Shown here: one piece after another, positions 49,706 to 62,830 of the stretch | Position numbering within the stretch: position 1 is the first letter of the stretch | How the letters are laid out: each line of letters opens with the position of its first letter | Source of the DNA: Chrysomallon squamiferum | Lineage: Eukaryota; Mollusca; Gastropoda; Neomphalida; Peltospiridae | DNA length: 64,000 bases | Assembly (NCBI GenBank): GCA_012295275.1 | Contig: CM022667.1 | Coordinates: forward strand, 15,123,168 to 15,187,167 | Direction of reading: 5' to 3' | The notes under the pieces: generated by a model | Told to the model about the DNA's origin: nothing | What the model saw: the letters and a program-made list of their open reading frames with translations, nothing else | Databases searched by the model: none | Translations under genes and position numbers: made by a program

Positions 49706-50441
49706 TTGTTCCATTCTTTTCTACTGTTTGTAAAATGTGTTTTACTTCCACGTTTTACTCCGCTTTCTGCATGTTAATGGTAGAATTTATATCTCTACTG
49801 ATTGATGATTCTCATGATGCTATCTCGATGATGATGGTAACGATGACGATGATGATGGAAAAGTTCAATTACTGATTCACATTTATTTCATCAATTTTGT
49901 TTCAAATAAATAAATAAAAGGTTAGAAAGAAAAGGAAATTAATTCAATATCCTACACTTAATGTAGACATTGATTATTTATTATCCTTTCATTTAACAAC
50001 TAAGGTTTAAACGCACATCCACCTACTGAATCTTAAGGTACGCCTGCCTTGGGCACACAGTCTGTAATCCTGGTTTATATTAGACTGTTAAAATATTAGT
50101 TACAAAGGGTACACTGATCTTACACGTTCTAAAAAGAGCTCAGAATTTGTGCCTATTCAGTGATTCGACCAAACTTAATGTACTCATTCTTATAATTTAA
50201 TGTAGCGTGCTCATCAGACATTCCTTGTTCGAGATCTGTGCGAAAAAAAAAATGGTGAATTAACTATTAATTTATAATATATATTTAATGAAAATAAAGT
50301 CCTTACTGTAAGTTACTTATTGTTTTGTTTAATTTTAATTTTAATTTTAATTTTAATTTCAATTTCAAATTTAATTTTAATTTTAATAATTATATTATTT
50401 AAACTGTATTTGGTGTTAACGCTTAAAAATATATGAAGGAT
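49706..50441. other. intergenic AT-rich sequence
   Basis: Unique sequence at 49960-50250 with modest CpG, and a degenerate (TTTTAA)n stretch at 50330-50390. No gene. Confidence 0.6.

Positions 50442-50533
<92 letters not shown>
50442..50533. repeat. (GA)n microsatellite
   Basis: About 90 bp of GA, followed near 50640-50700 by GGAT-like units. Confidence 0.97.
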
Positions 50534-50536
<3 letters not shown>

Positions 50537-50819
50537 AAATTTTTTATTAAATGAATGACGTAGCTAATTATGTCTAGATGTCTATATGATAAATATAATA
50601 CAGATACCGAATCAATGAAAGATGATGAAATGAATAGATAGATGTATGGATAGATATGAAGATGGATGAATGGATGGATGGATGACAGATGGATAAGTGG
50701 ATGTATGGGAAGATATATATAGTGGATATGATTTTAAAGGCCGTACAATGGGTTTTATAAATTATAAAAGTACAAGAGTATTTATTCCAAACATTAATAT
50801 AAATATGCAGATGGGAACT

Positions 50820-51210
50820 GATTATTGCGTGTGAAGATTCATCAACGAAAGTGCTATTAAAGTCAACGCAGTCTTTTTGCGACCGTTGTAAGCAGAAGAC
50901 GTTGTTATTTAATCTCTGCTTATTACTAGTGACACATTAAAATCGTGTCCCTAATTGCCATTTCGAAATCGGAGAGTGTCACATCGACATGGTGGCCAAT
51001 CTGTGACTAATGCGTCGTTCTCGTGAAATCTTTCCAGTGATTCTGCTCATAAAACTCGCGCAAATTAACCGTGAAATCAAATACAAACCCCAGATGATGC
51101 CGCTGCTGATCCAGTGATCCCTAAGTGTGTAGTGCAGATGTCCGTAATATTAGTTTTCAAACAAGCCGGTTTTCATAACGTACAGACGAAGGACAATATA
51201 TACAGGTGAG
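50820..51210. other. complex CpG-containing island (candidate conserved noncoding element)
   Basis: Unique sequence rich in short palindromic and AT-core motifs (e.g. CCCTAATTGCCATTTCG; GTGACTAATGCGTCG; GCGCAAATTAACCGTG). It ends at a donor-like ACAG|GTGAGT at 51202-51211. No coding evidence. Confidence 0.42.
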
Positions 51211-51244
51211 TGTTTGTGTGTGCTCTGCGTTTATGTGTTAATGC

Positions 51245-51334
<90 letters not shown>
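51245..51334. repeat. (TC)n microsatellite
   Basis: About 90 bp of TC directly after the island. Confidence 0.97.
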
Positions 51335-51341
<7 letters not shown>

Positions 51342-51786
51342 TTTTAAAATTAATTTTATTTTCATTCGATCGGTCGTCAGTGATATAGCTTGACGTTTAA
51401 TACATATCATGTCTTTAAATTTAATTTATTTATTTATTTATTTATTCATTCATTCATTCATTCATTCATTCATTCATTCATTTATTTTTAACGAAATCAT
51501 AAACTATCAAAATACAATCAAAATTATACCAAACATTCAAAATCCTGCAAGCTTTATTTTCTCTTTTACTTTTTAACCCTGCCTCTAATTTTCATATCAG
51601 TTCTTTTATAGGAGAGACACAATTACGTCGAAGTCGTTTAGTCTGAAATCGTTACGCTTAACAGTCAAATCTTCATCAAATATAGCTGTCGTGTTATTCT
51701 TTCAACATCGACAGCGACAGTCATCAGCAAACTGATCGTCAAGTTACTTTAGTCGTAAATTTCCGTCATTAAGTCTGTACTGTTGA
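51335..51786. other. intergenic with (ATTT)n(ATTC)n
   Basis: (ATTT)n then (ATTC)n at 51424-51485; unique CpG-containing sequence 51600-51786. Confidence 0.7.
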
Positions 51787-51860
51787 TGACGTATGTACGT
51801 CAAGCGAAGGCAGGTTCAAGATGCTAGCCAGGTCATGCTAGAGCTAAGCACGCTTAGCGT
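51787..51860. promoter_or_regulatory. palindromic CRE-like pair and short hairpin
   Basis: TGACGTATGTACGTCA at 51787-51802 has two inverted 7 bp CRE half-site arms with a 2 bp spacer. Nearby GCTAAGCACGCTTAGC (about 51844-51859) is a perfect 7 bp stem. Binding is inferred from consensus only. Confidence 0.35.
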
Positions 51861-52235
51861 GGGCATAATATCGGTGGCTTTCTAGAACAACACTAGAATG
51901 ACTAAATGAACATTTATTTTACGATTCATTTTTGTATCAAATTACGTGTATTTTTTTTTTTTTTGTATTGTTGAGGAATCCAGCATGAAATTTGCTGGTG
52001 CCACAGCAAGGTTGCTTTTATCGATTTTGTGTGACATATCTTTTTAACTGTTTATTTTATTTTATTTTATTTTATTATTTTCAAAGAAAAAAGTACACAT
52101 CATTGTCATTTTTCACACACGTTGTGGAAGTGTAAGCGGAATGGGAAATATCTCAATTCACATGCATATTAGTATACATATATACAAAAACACACAACCA
52201 CACTATATCTATATCTATATCTATCTATCTATCTA

Positions 52236-52285
<50 letters not shown>

Positions 52286-52736
52286 GATGTGATCTTTATT
52301 GTCAACTTAAACGATGTCTTTAATATAAACAAATATAAATGTAAGTAAAAAAATTAACGAAAAAAAAAAAAAAAGAAAAAAGAAAAAGAAACATGAAGTG
52401 ATTATTCACTGATTCACACACATATTCGTGAAAATGTAATAAATCTTGATCAATTTTTTTTTACATGTCCTGATTTCTTTTACATGTTTAATTTATCATT
52501 GATCTTCCGTTAACAAGCACATTTTTTTTTTACGACACCTAACGATAACACTGTAACTATCAGCGTAACATTGATTTTACGCTGAGAAAACTATCATCTG
52601 GTTTGCAAATGTGACACAAAACGTCAAGAAGGTAACGAGTATTGATATTACCAGAACAGAGTTCGATATAAACACACCTTTAAGTGAAAGGTTATTGATG
52701 CAGGACGTGAATTTGTGTGTAAAATTGTTATTACTG
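51861..52736. other. intergenic with (CTAT)n(AT)n at 52202-52276
   Basis: Unique DNA to about 51930, poly-T, (TTTTA)n near 52053-52075, compound (CTAT)(AT) repeat, A-rich, then unique AT-rich DNA. No gene. Confidence 0.7.
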
Positions 52737-52737
52737 A

Positions 52738-52777
<40 letters not shown>

Positions 52778-53480
52778 TTTTAATTATTTGCCTAATTTCA
52801 AGCATTTCTTTTTTCATATATTTCTCTGTTACTTTCATTATTTCTTTTCTTTACTTTCAAGCCTTTATTGGGGCCTTTGTTCTGCTTTCTTGTTGCTTTC
52901 TTTATAATTCTCTTTCATGTTCTGGATATTTTGTCCCTTTTGATGTACGTGTTCGTGGTATTCGTCTTCTTCTTCTTTCTTCTTCTTCTTCTTCTTCTTC
53001 TTCTTTTCAGTCTTTTGTTATTTATTTGCATAATAACATCAGTAAACGTATAATCTGTATCTGTGTATCTGTGTAAATCTTTCTTTGCTTGTCTAGCTCT
53101 GTCTGTCTGTCTGACTGTATGTAAGAATGTATCTACATAGGTACCTAGGTTTGCTGCGAATGTATATATAATATACAAATGGAATAATGAGAAGAAGAGA
53201 GAAATTTACCGATAAATCATATAATAAGATAGTTCATTTTTTCAAATGACATATCAAAATTTAAAATCAGTCTTATGGGCATCTTTCCCCAACTAATATA
53301 TAAATATAAAATATATATATATTGCCCAGGTGTCTGTTGTCTATACATATGTATATAATGATTTTAAACTCACATCTAAAATATATGTTTTCGTTTTAAA
53401 CTCAAGTAAAATATAAGTTTTCGTACAACTCAGTAAAATTACTTAAAAAACAAAAAATCTAAACATTAATTTCTTTATTA
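52737..53480. repeat. (TTA)n and (TTC)n with AT-rich flanks
   Basis: (TTA)n at 52737-52778, T/C-rich DNA, (TTC)n at 52968-53006, then AT-rich unique DNA. Hydrophobic frames follow composition. Confidence 0.75.
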
Positions 53481-53790
53481 CGCTGACGGCTCTGATGACG
53501 TTGATTAATATGAAAATTGCTGAAGCGTTATCACACAATTAATAACGACAGAGAGTGCACGTTTTAAAACGAAACTAATGTGCGAAACCGCCCAGGTGGT
53601 GGTGGCCAACTTCGTGCTAATGTGAACAATTTATTGTCTCGACAATTATTGCGTCTTTCCCGTGCTGCTGCTGCTGCCAAAGTTCGAGTTTTCTATTGAT
53701 GTCTGCAGTAAATGGCCAAGTCTTTGTCGTTTCCTGTCGCAATTAATGTTTCCTTTGTCATTTGATGTTGCAGGAGCGTTTCGGTCGTTA
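53481..53790. other. complex island with paired SOX-like and homeodomain-like sites
   Basis: Contains ACAATTTATTGT (53626-53637, inverted ACAAT/ATTGT) followed by GACAATTATTGCG at 53641, GTTGATTAATATG, CGCAATTAATG and CGCCCAGGTGG. A frame beginning at 53662 runs into microsatellite and is not credible. Enhancer candidate by motif content only. Confidence 0.42.
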
Positions 53791-54045
53791 GATATTAATG
53801 TGTGTGCGTGTGTATGTGTGTGTAAATGTATGTATGTACGTATATTGTCTGGCTGTCCATCGATCTATTTATTTCTCTATCCATCCGTCCATCCATCTAT
53901 ATATCTCTCTATCCATTCGTTCTATTCCCTCTATCTATTGATCTGTCTATCCGTCTGTTTATTTGTCTGTCTGTCTGTCTGTTCTCTGTTTGTCTGTCTA
54001 TCTATCTGTCTGTCTGTCTGTCTATCTATCTGTCTACCTATATAC

Positions 54046-54078
<33 letters not shown>

Positions 54079-54080
54079 AA
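53791..54080. repeat. degenerate (TG)(ATCC)(TCTG)(TATC)(AT) block
   Basis: A series of tetranucleotide tracts with gradual unit change, ending in (AT)n at 54050-54075. Confidence 0.9.
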
Positions 54081-54686
54081 AATGTGTTTGTCTGTTCTGT
54101 AGATAGCATATACAATTGTAATTCCTTTTGTTTTACTTGTAACATTGTATAATAGATTCTAGAACGCAGAAGCGAGTCTTTCATTGTAATGAGGCTATCA
54201 AAAGTAACTATTCTTGTCGCACTATTTTCTTATAGTAATCTTTGACGTTAATTATTGTGTCTCTGTTTCCTTTTGTTATTTGTTGTTTCGTGTAGTTGAA
54301 AGTTTACATAACAGTTAATATGTTGCGGTCACAGAAGAGGTGAGATACTGTTATATGTCAGACGTATCAGGGTATAATTATATATCATACAATGTCACAT
54401 TTAATGAATGTGGAAGCCTGTGAAATGACTCAATTGTGTTGTAGAAGCGTTCTGTTAAAATACATTTTTCACACGCTGACCTTATTCTTTTGCGTTTCGT
54501 AATTAAAATAAAAGCATAATTATTGTTATTCCATGTCACAATAACATTTCGTTTTCATTTGAGGTCATAAAAAACGTAGTATGTTTTATCTGTAACATTT
54601 CCTAACAGAAAACTAATTTTAATAAAATTATTGTTATTGTTATTATTATTGCTACTAGTACTACTACTAGTACTACTGGTTTTTAC

Positions 54687-54743
<57 letters not shown>

Positions 54744-54779
54744 CTTTTGTTTCCTGTTATTAATTTTTTTTATTATTAA
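54081..54779. other. intergenic unique sequence and (TTA)n
   Basis: Unique AT-rich DNA to 54630; ACT units and (TTA)n at 54690-54742. No gene. Confidence 0.65.
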
Positions 54780-55160
54780 AAAATCGAAAATTGTTCTGCG
54801 GCTGAAATCTGTTGCTGTAGGAATCGCGGAACGATAAAGTGAAATGTTTTGCGATAAAAAGTCAATTTGTATTTTTACTTGATAAACCGCGGACATGCCA
54901 GAATCACGTTCAGAGCCACAGTGAGTCGACTGTGTTTGCTCAAGATTCATAAATTACGGCTTTAATGGCTTTAAAGTTAATAACATCTTTACTGCACAAA
55001 GTCGAGGAAAGGAAACTACGTTTTATGCCACATTGGTACCCAGTCGAATCAAAGGAAAGACTTCTATCATCAAACGTAACCCCAGGTTCACGTTTCCGAG
55101 AAAGCTGTTCAAATACTTTGTACTTCTCTCTTTGAGTTGAAAATTATGTCTTACGAATGC
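54780..55160. other. complex CpG-containing island (candidate conserved noncoding element)
   Basis: Unique sequence, e.g. GATAAACCGCGGACATGCC, GTGAGTCGACTGTG and GATTCATAAATTACGGC. No frame of interest. Confidence 0.42.
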
Positions 55161-55401
55161 GATGTAATGCGTTATCTATATTATTAATATATCTCATTAA
55201 ATTTCTAACCGTAATTATACGTGCATACATACACACATACGTACATGAACACATACGTACGTATATACACATTTACATACATACATAAGCTAATGCAACC
55301 AAGCATTCATCTATCTATGCACGCAAAAATGACGAAAGTCAAAGAATGGGAAGCGATAATTACGCTCGGTTTTAGCAGTCTTTATTAAGGTGGTCTTGTC
55401 T
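55161..55401. repeat. degenerate (CATA)n and unique sequence
   Basis: Imperfect ACATAC units at 55223-55290 with a unique remainder. Confidence 0.75.
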
Positions 55402-55527
55402 TATTTATTTACTTATCCACCTGTTTACTCATCTATCCAGTTACTGATCTATCAGTCAATCCGGCTGTCTGTTCGTGGTCCATCCGTCTTTATGTCTGTC
55501 ATTCTGTCTGTCTCTATCTATATCTAA
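55402..55527 (+). repeat. duplicated segment copy 1 (pair with 56415-56575)
   Basis: Shares TTACTTATCCA, TTACTGATCT-TCAGTCAATC, CGTCTGT-AGTTCGT-like and GTCCATCC, then TCTG/TATC units, with the later copy, in the same orientation and about 1 kb apart. Confidence 0.75.
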
Positions 55528-55529
55528 AT

Positions 55530-55735
55530 TAGGCAGCCAAACGGTAACGTTGTCCGCCTTCGGAGCGAATGTGTATCATACGTTCGAGTCTCGTCAGCGG
55601 CATCTGACAGGATTTCTGAGGTCGTGATTGGACTTTGTCCTCCTGCGCCATTGCGTTCCCGAATATTGTCTATCTGCAGAGTCTAATCTGAGGTACATTA
55701 GACAGGGAATATTCAAATCATAGCAATCATACGCA
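55530..55735 (+). mobile_element. tRNA-derived SINE (plus strand)
   Basis: A box-like CAGCCAAACGG at 55534-55544 (10 of 11 to consensus) and B box GTTCGAGTC at 55582-55590. The body contains TGGACTTTGTCCTCCTGCGCC and GAATATTGTCTATCTGCAG. The non-tRNA body differs from the 18.4/19.35 kb family. The right edge is approximate. Confidence 0.7.
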
Positions 55736-56325
55736 CACATTTACATACTTAAACTAATCATGCATCGATGTGTGTGTACAATGCACACAGGCATCCGTCT
55801 ATCCATCCATAAATACATATATATATATACATGTGTGTACTTACGTATGTAAGATAGTAATTACAAATACCCTGACTTATTGACAGAGAAAAAAACAACA
55901 ACTAACTAACATTAAAAATAATTAACGAATCAATATATTATTGTGTGTTGTTCAGCACTGTTGCCTGGTTACCCATCTAAGGCCATAACGAAATACTTAT
56001 TATTTCTAACTTGCTTTATGGTACTAATATTTATAAACTCTGTAATGCCGTACTTCCTCGCCAAAGTGGTCGTTAGAGGGTGGCATTTTCATTCTTTTCA
56101 GAACTCCCTTTGTCTCCGTCGTGTCAAAGACATTGATTGAACGTGCAGAAAGCTTTGTTAAAGTAAATTAGGTAGCTTTGATAACGACGACAAACAGAGT
56201 GTGAGAAACAGGGAAAAACACTTCAGAAGTACACAGATTTTAAACAAACGTGAGAAAGAAAACAATGAAGACGTTGGGCCTCTATTGTTCCACGAAGAAG
56301 CGAGGGAAATAGAAAACAGTTTAAA
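55736..56325. other. intergenic unique sequence
   Basis: Short (AT)n at 55816-55828; unique sequence at 55930-56320. A 65-codon frame at 55943-56140 is unrecognised. Confidence 0.6.
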
Positions 56326-56348
56326 ATTTATTATTATTATTATTATTA

Positions 56349-56401
<53 letters not shown>

Positions 56402-56639
56402 TTCTTATTTATTTATTTATTTATTTATTTACTTATCCATCTATTTATTCGTCTACCCAATTACTGATCTGTCAGTCAATCCGTCTGTTAGTTCGTCGTC
56501 CATCCACCCATCCATCCATTCGTCCGTCCTTATATATGTCAGTCTGTCTGTCTGTCTGTCTCTATATCTATCTATCTATCTATCTACCTATCTATCACTC
56601 GCTCCATCCATATATATGAGTGTGTGTGTGCGTGTTTGC

Positions 56640-56737
<98 letters not shown>

Positions 56738-56760
56738 GTATATATATATATATATATATG
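56326..56760. repeat. (TTA)n(TTTA)n, duplicated segment copy 2, (TCTG)(TATC), (TC)n and (AT)n
   Basis: (TTA)n/(TTTA)n at 56326-56431; duplicate of 55402-55527 at about 56415-56575; tetranucleotides to 56592; (TC)n at 56641-56735; (AT)n at 56740-56760. Confidence 0.93.
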
Positions 56761-57700
56761 TTGTATGTAGTGGGCAGTTATTATCATGTCATACAGAAAA
56801 TACAAAAAATTAGGCCACATAAACTAATTTTCCAAATTTTGGATACGTTGATTTCCAAGGTTACAGCAAGGAGACCCTTTAACTCTTCCAGATTACATTT
56901 AGTAGTATTTTCTTTATGTTTACGAGTACCGTTGACTGCGATATCTTTTTTGAAGATCTGCTCAGATCTGAAAAAAAAAAAAAGAAAAAAAAAGTAATCT
57001 GAATTACTTTCTTGTACTGAAGGAACTATATCTGCATTTCGGTTAATGTAATGATGTGGCGAGATTTACAAAATTAAATTACAAATCAAAAAAGGAAAAA
57101 AAAAGAAAAAATAAAAAAGAAGAAGAAAGAAACAGAGCAAAAGAAAATGGAAGCATAAAAGAAAAAAGACAAGAAAAAAAAAAAAAAAAAAAAAAAACCA
57201 GAAAATAAGAAATAATGGATGAAATAAGTAATTAATGGTAAGAAATAAGTAACCAAAGTAGAAACAAAAAATTATATACTTGAGTTTATGTTCATTTTTC
57301 AATCCTTTTTGGATCTTTTAATGCATATTACCAAATGAAAAAAAAAAAAAAAAAAAAGCGAAAACATAATAACATAATAACAATAGAACAACAACAGTAA
57401 TAACAAAAAAAAAAGATAGTTGTAATTAAAGACTTTTTATAAATTTATTTACCTAATTCTAATAAAGTAGCAATAATTTCTGCCTCTCAGAATTAATCAA
57501 TTAATTAATGAATTTCTACGTTTGTTTACTTTCCTACTTATTTACTTACTTAATTATTTATTCTAACATCGTAGCGAAAATTGCTGTTTTTAGTTTTTCT
57601 TTACCAGCATAAAAGATTTCTTACACTTGATTTTAAATAATCCTCATCCAAACAGACAAGTATTTAAATATTAGAAGAAACCTTACCCCAAAGTGATACC
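56761..57700. other. intergenic with A-rich stretches
   Basis: Unique sequence at 56761-56970, then purine/A-rich DNA at 56971-57200, poly-A at 57176-57197 and 57339-57357. AT-rich remainder. No gene. Confidence 0.65.
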
Positions 57701-57705
57701 GCATT

Positions 57706-57730
57706 TGACGTCATAGTAGTGTTGACGTCA
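57706..57730. promoter_or_regulatory. paired perfect CRE palindromes, 17 bp apart
   Basis: TGACGTCA at 57706-57713 and 57723-57730, start-to-start 17 bp, each in the context TTGACGTCATA. The second is framed by AGTAGT and ACTACT, so it forms a longer hairpin. The spacing equals that at 29956-29980. Confidence 0.5.
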
Positions 57731-58797
57731 TACTACTGGATTATAATGTAGTACTGTTGGCCTTAAAATGCCTAAGTTTAAAGTTTACAGTCAAGATTGT
57801 ATGCATGTTATGTGTTTTTTTTTTTCTTAAGTCATCATAATCATAATATTCTTCTCTTATTTTCCATTTCTTCGTTTTTCGTCTTTTTCTCCGTTTTATT
57901 CATTTACCTTCTTTTACTGTATTTCAATCATCATCATCATCATCATCATGTTCTTCATTTTTCTTTTTCTGTTTTGCTTTATTCTTTATCAATCTTCTTA
58001 TCATCCTCTTCTTTCTTATTCTGTCACCGTTTTTCTCTTTTTTTCTCTTGGCTTCTTCTTTCTTTTAATTTGTTCTTCAGTCATTCTGTACTTCTTCCAT
58101 TTGCTTCTTCCTCTGTCTTGTTCTTCTTCAGTCATCTTCATTCTCTTGTTCTCTACAGTTATCCTTTGCTTCTTCTTCTTTCTTCCTTCTTCTTATTCAA
58201 TCATCCTTTCTTTTCTTCTTCGGTCATCCTGCTTCTGTTTTATCTCTTCTATAATTCTTTTCTTTCTGTATTCTTTTTTTAAATATCTCGTTTCCAAAAC
58301 AAAGCCGACATTTTACACTATGCGTCTGGACGTTATTTATGAACGTGTGAGAGAAATGTTGATATTGATCTTGGTGTCCCAGTGTATTGTTGTCAGTATA
58401 CAGGTTAATAGTGTCATTATTTGTTAAATAATTCCCGTATTTTTTTTTTTTCTTGCAGTATGACGCTCTTATGTCACAGATGAAATAGGCTTTCTGATCT
58501 CAGTTATGGAGGACGGTATGTGAGCCTTATTTTTTATTTTAAATTTTCATTTGGATTGATTTTTTCACTTTTGTTTTTCACTTAATTATTCATTTATTTA
58601 TGCACGTATATATATTACCCATTGATATTTATTTATTTATTTATTTGTTTATTTATTTATTCACATATTTGTTCATTCACTCGTTTGTCCATTATCTCGT
58701 GCATTCGTTTGTTAGAATTTAATCGTTTATAACTAGGTTCCATTAACTGTTTGTTTGATTGCTTGGTTTGCTTAATTTGTTTTATTGTCTAACTGTT
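57731..58797. other. intergenic: CT-rich tract then AT-rich DNA
   Basis: 57840-58265 is strongly T/C-rich (TTCTTC units), giving long hydrophobic frames (161 and 159 codons) by composition. Unique DNA at 58290-58520, then TTTA-rich DNA. Confidence 0.7.
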
Positions 58798-58812
58798 TAT
58801 TGATTTATTGAT

Positions 58813-58871
<59 letters not shown>
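58798..58871. repeat. (ATTT)n microsatellite
   Basis: About 18 units. Confidence 0.97.

Positions 58872-60913
<2,042 letters not shown>

Positions 60914-60998
<85 letters not shown>
60914..60998. repeat. (GA)n microsatellite
   Basis: About 85 bp of GA; (ATC)n at 61077-61112 follows. Confidence 0.97.
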
Positions 60999-61001
<3 letters not shown>

Positions 61002-61366
61002 AACCGAGAGAAAGAGGGGAAAAAAAACAAGAACGAAGTGAAAGGAAAAGAAACCATAGAGCTTAACGATGATCATAATCGTCATCATCGTAATCATCAT
61101 CATCATCATCATTATTGTTATTTAATATATCTCTCTTCCTTTATCTCTCTCTTTCTTACATACACACAGAAGCGCGCACACACACACATACACACAAACA
61201 AAAACACCTAAATTGTTATATATATATTAGATAAACCCATTTTTGTTACAACATTCGTCTACTTTGTTCGTTTAAAATCAGTTTAATTATCAACATTTAA
61301 TTATGACATGAAGTAGACTCCCAATATTCTTGGCACCCTCATTTATTTAATATTTATTTATTTATT

Positions 61367-61415
<49 letters not shown>
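60999..61415. repeat. simple-repeat and poly-T region
   Basis: (ATC)n, CA-rich DNA near 61160-61200, (TTTA)n near 61340-61370 and poly-T at 61371-61410. Confidence 0.85.
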
Positions 61416-61640
61416 CCTCCAAGAACGATCCGAATTTCAAATTTAGGGCTTCCTGTTTATTCGTTTAATTTCGTCGATTGTTACGTAAATTGCCGATTCC
61501 AGCCAGAAACATCCGAGTTGGTTCTCTCCCCTGCTGCTATTTACCCATTTATTCCCAGCGTTCGTTTTAAACCAGATAGGTCGACGTCATTAATCTCACA
61601 TATAACACTGTACTGTTAATTCAGTGTCTGAAACTGACAA
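61416..61640. other. complex CpG-containing island (candidate conserved noncoding element)
   Basis: Unique sequence including TTAATTTCGTCGATTGTTACG and GGTCGACGTCATTAATC (a CRE-like GACGTCA). Not coding. Confidence 0.4.
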
Positions 61641-62337
61641 GATGTAAGGGATTATATTGCTTTTAGTTCTGAATAACCCATTGTAATGCTCTGTAATTAT
61701 ATATGGAATATTATATATTCTTCAGAGGCTAGTATTATACAGGAGATTTTTTTTTTTTAACTAGACATATCAATACTGTAGAACAAGTCGAAAACAAACA
61801 ACTACTTAGTTTCAGTAGTATGAAGATGGATGTAAAGACAGAGAGAAAGACAAATAGCCAGATATACAAACACGCATTTATGCGTGTGCGTGTCTATGTA
61901 TATATTTCTGTATGTATGTAAGAGAGAGGGGAGAGTATATAAAATAAAACAACATTATATTTATTAAAAAAAAATTACACAGAAAACGAACACACGTCAA
62001 TAAACCAGTTTCACAATTTATGTCGATTTTATTGGGCAATATAATGCTATATTACGTTATATTACGGACACTTTGCGAAAAAAAAAACACAAATCGAAAG
62101 TGCAATATTAGGCTTCATGCTAGGACAATAAAGAAGCGTAAAGTACCAATAACAAACGTCATAAAGAGACGTGATGAATGGAACAATAATAGTAAATGTG
62201 ATTTCATGAATGGAAATTCTGTGTACAGTGAATTTAATAAGAAAATATTAACAGAGAACAAACAAAAAAAGAAAAGATGTTAAATTATGTTCCTTCTTCG
62301 TCGTCATATTTATTTATTTATTTAGTTATTTATTTAT

Positions 62338-62372
<35 letters not shown>

Positions 62373-62650
62373 TTTTAATATTGGGTTAAATGTTAAATAT
62401 TTGTTAAAAATAAAAGAATGAGATAATGACAACAGAAATAATAACAACTATTATAACAAAAGCAACAATTACAATTACAAAAATAACAGATTTTGAAGGA
62501 GCAGTGACTTTTATTTTAGTAGCCATAGTAGTAATATCAATGGTATATATTACTCACTCGCGCGCGCACACATACAAACATGTGAGTGCATACATACATA
62601 CATACAAACAAACATACATACTTTACATATATCATTTATATAAATATATC
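61641..62650. other. intergenic AT-rich; (TTTA)n(GTTA)n at 62308-62372
   Basis: AT-rich unique DNA. The Lys/Arg/Asn-rich 87-codon frame at 62020-62283 follows composition. Tetranucleotide repeats and CATA units near 62585-62630. Confidence 0.6.
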
Positions 62651-62830
62651 AAGTAGAAAAGAAAAAGAAAGAAAAGAAATAATACTAAGAAGATAGATAC
62701 ACAGACATATACATTCTTTCTAGTTTTTATATTTTCTTTAATTCTTTTATTCTTGCTTCTTTCGTTCCTTTTTCTTTCATTTTCCTATCTCCTTAGTATT
62801 ATTTCTTTTCTTTCTATTTCTTTTCTGCTT
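62651..62830. repeat. 180 bp foldback: 46 bp inverted repeat arms
   Basis: Arms 62651-62696 and 62785-62830 are reverse complements with three mismatches, containing AAGAAATAATACTAAG. The 88 bp loop is T-rich. The arms include non-repetitive bases, so this is more than a purine/pyrimidine coincidence. MITE, foldback or RNA-hairpin locus are possible. Confidence 0.85.

Noticed and set aside
57797-58427. Two overlapping hydrophobic frames of about 160 codons resembling a membrane protein
   Set aside because: The region is T/C-rich with TTCTTC units; Phe/Leu/Ser composition follows directly and both frames are equally open.
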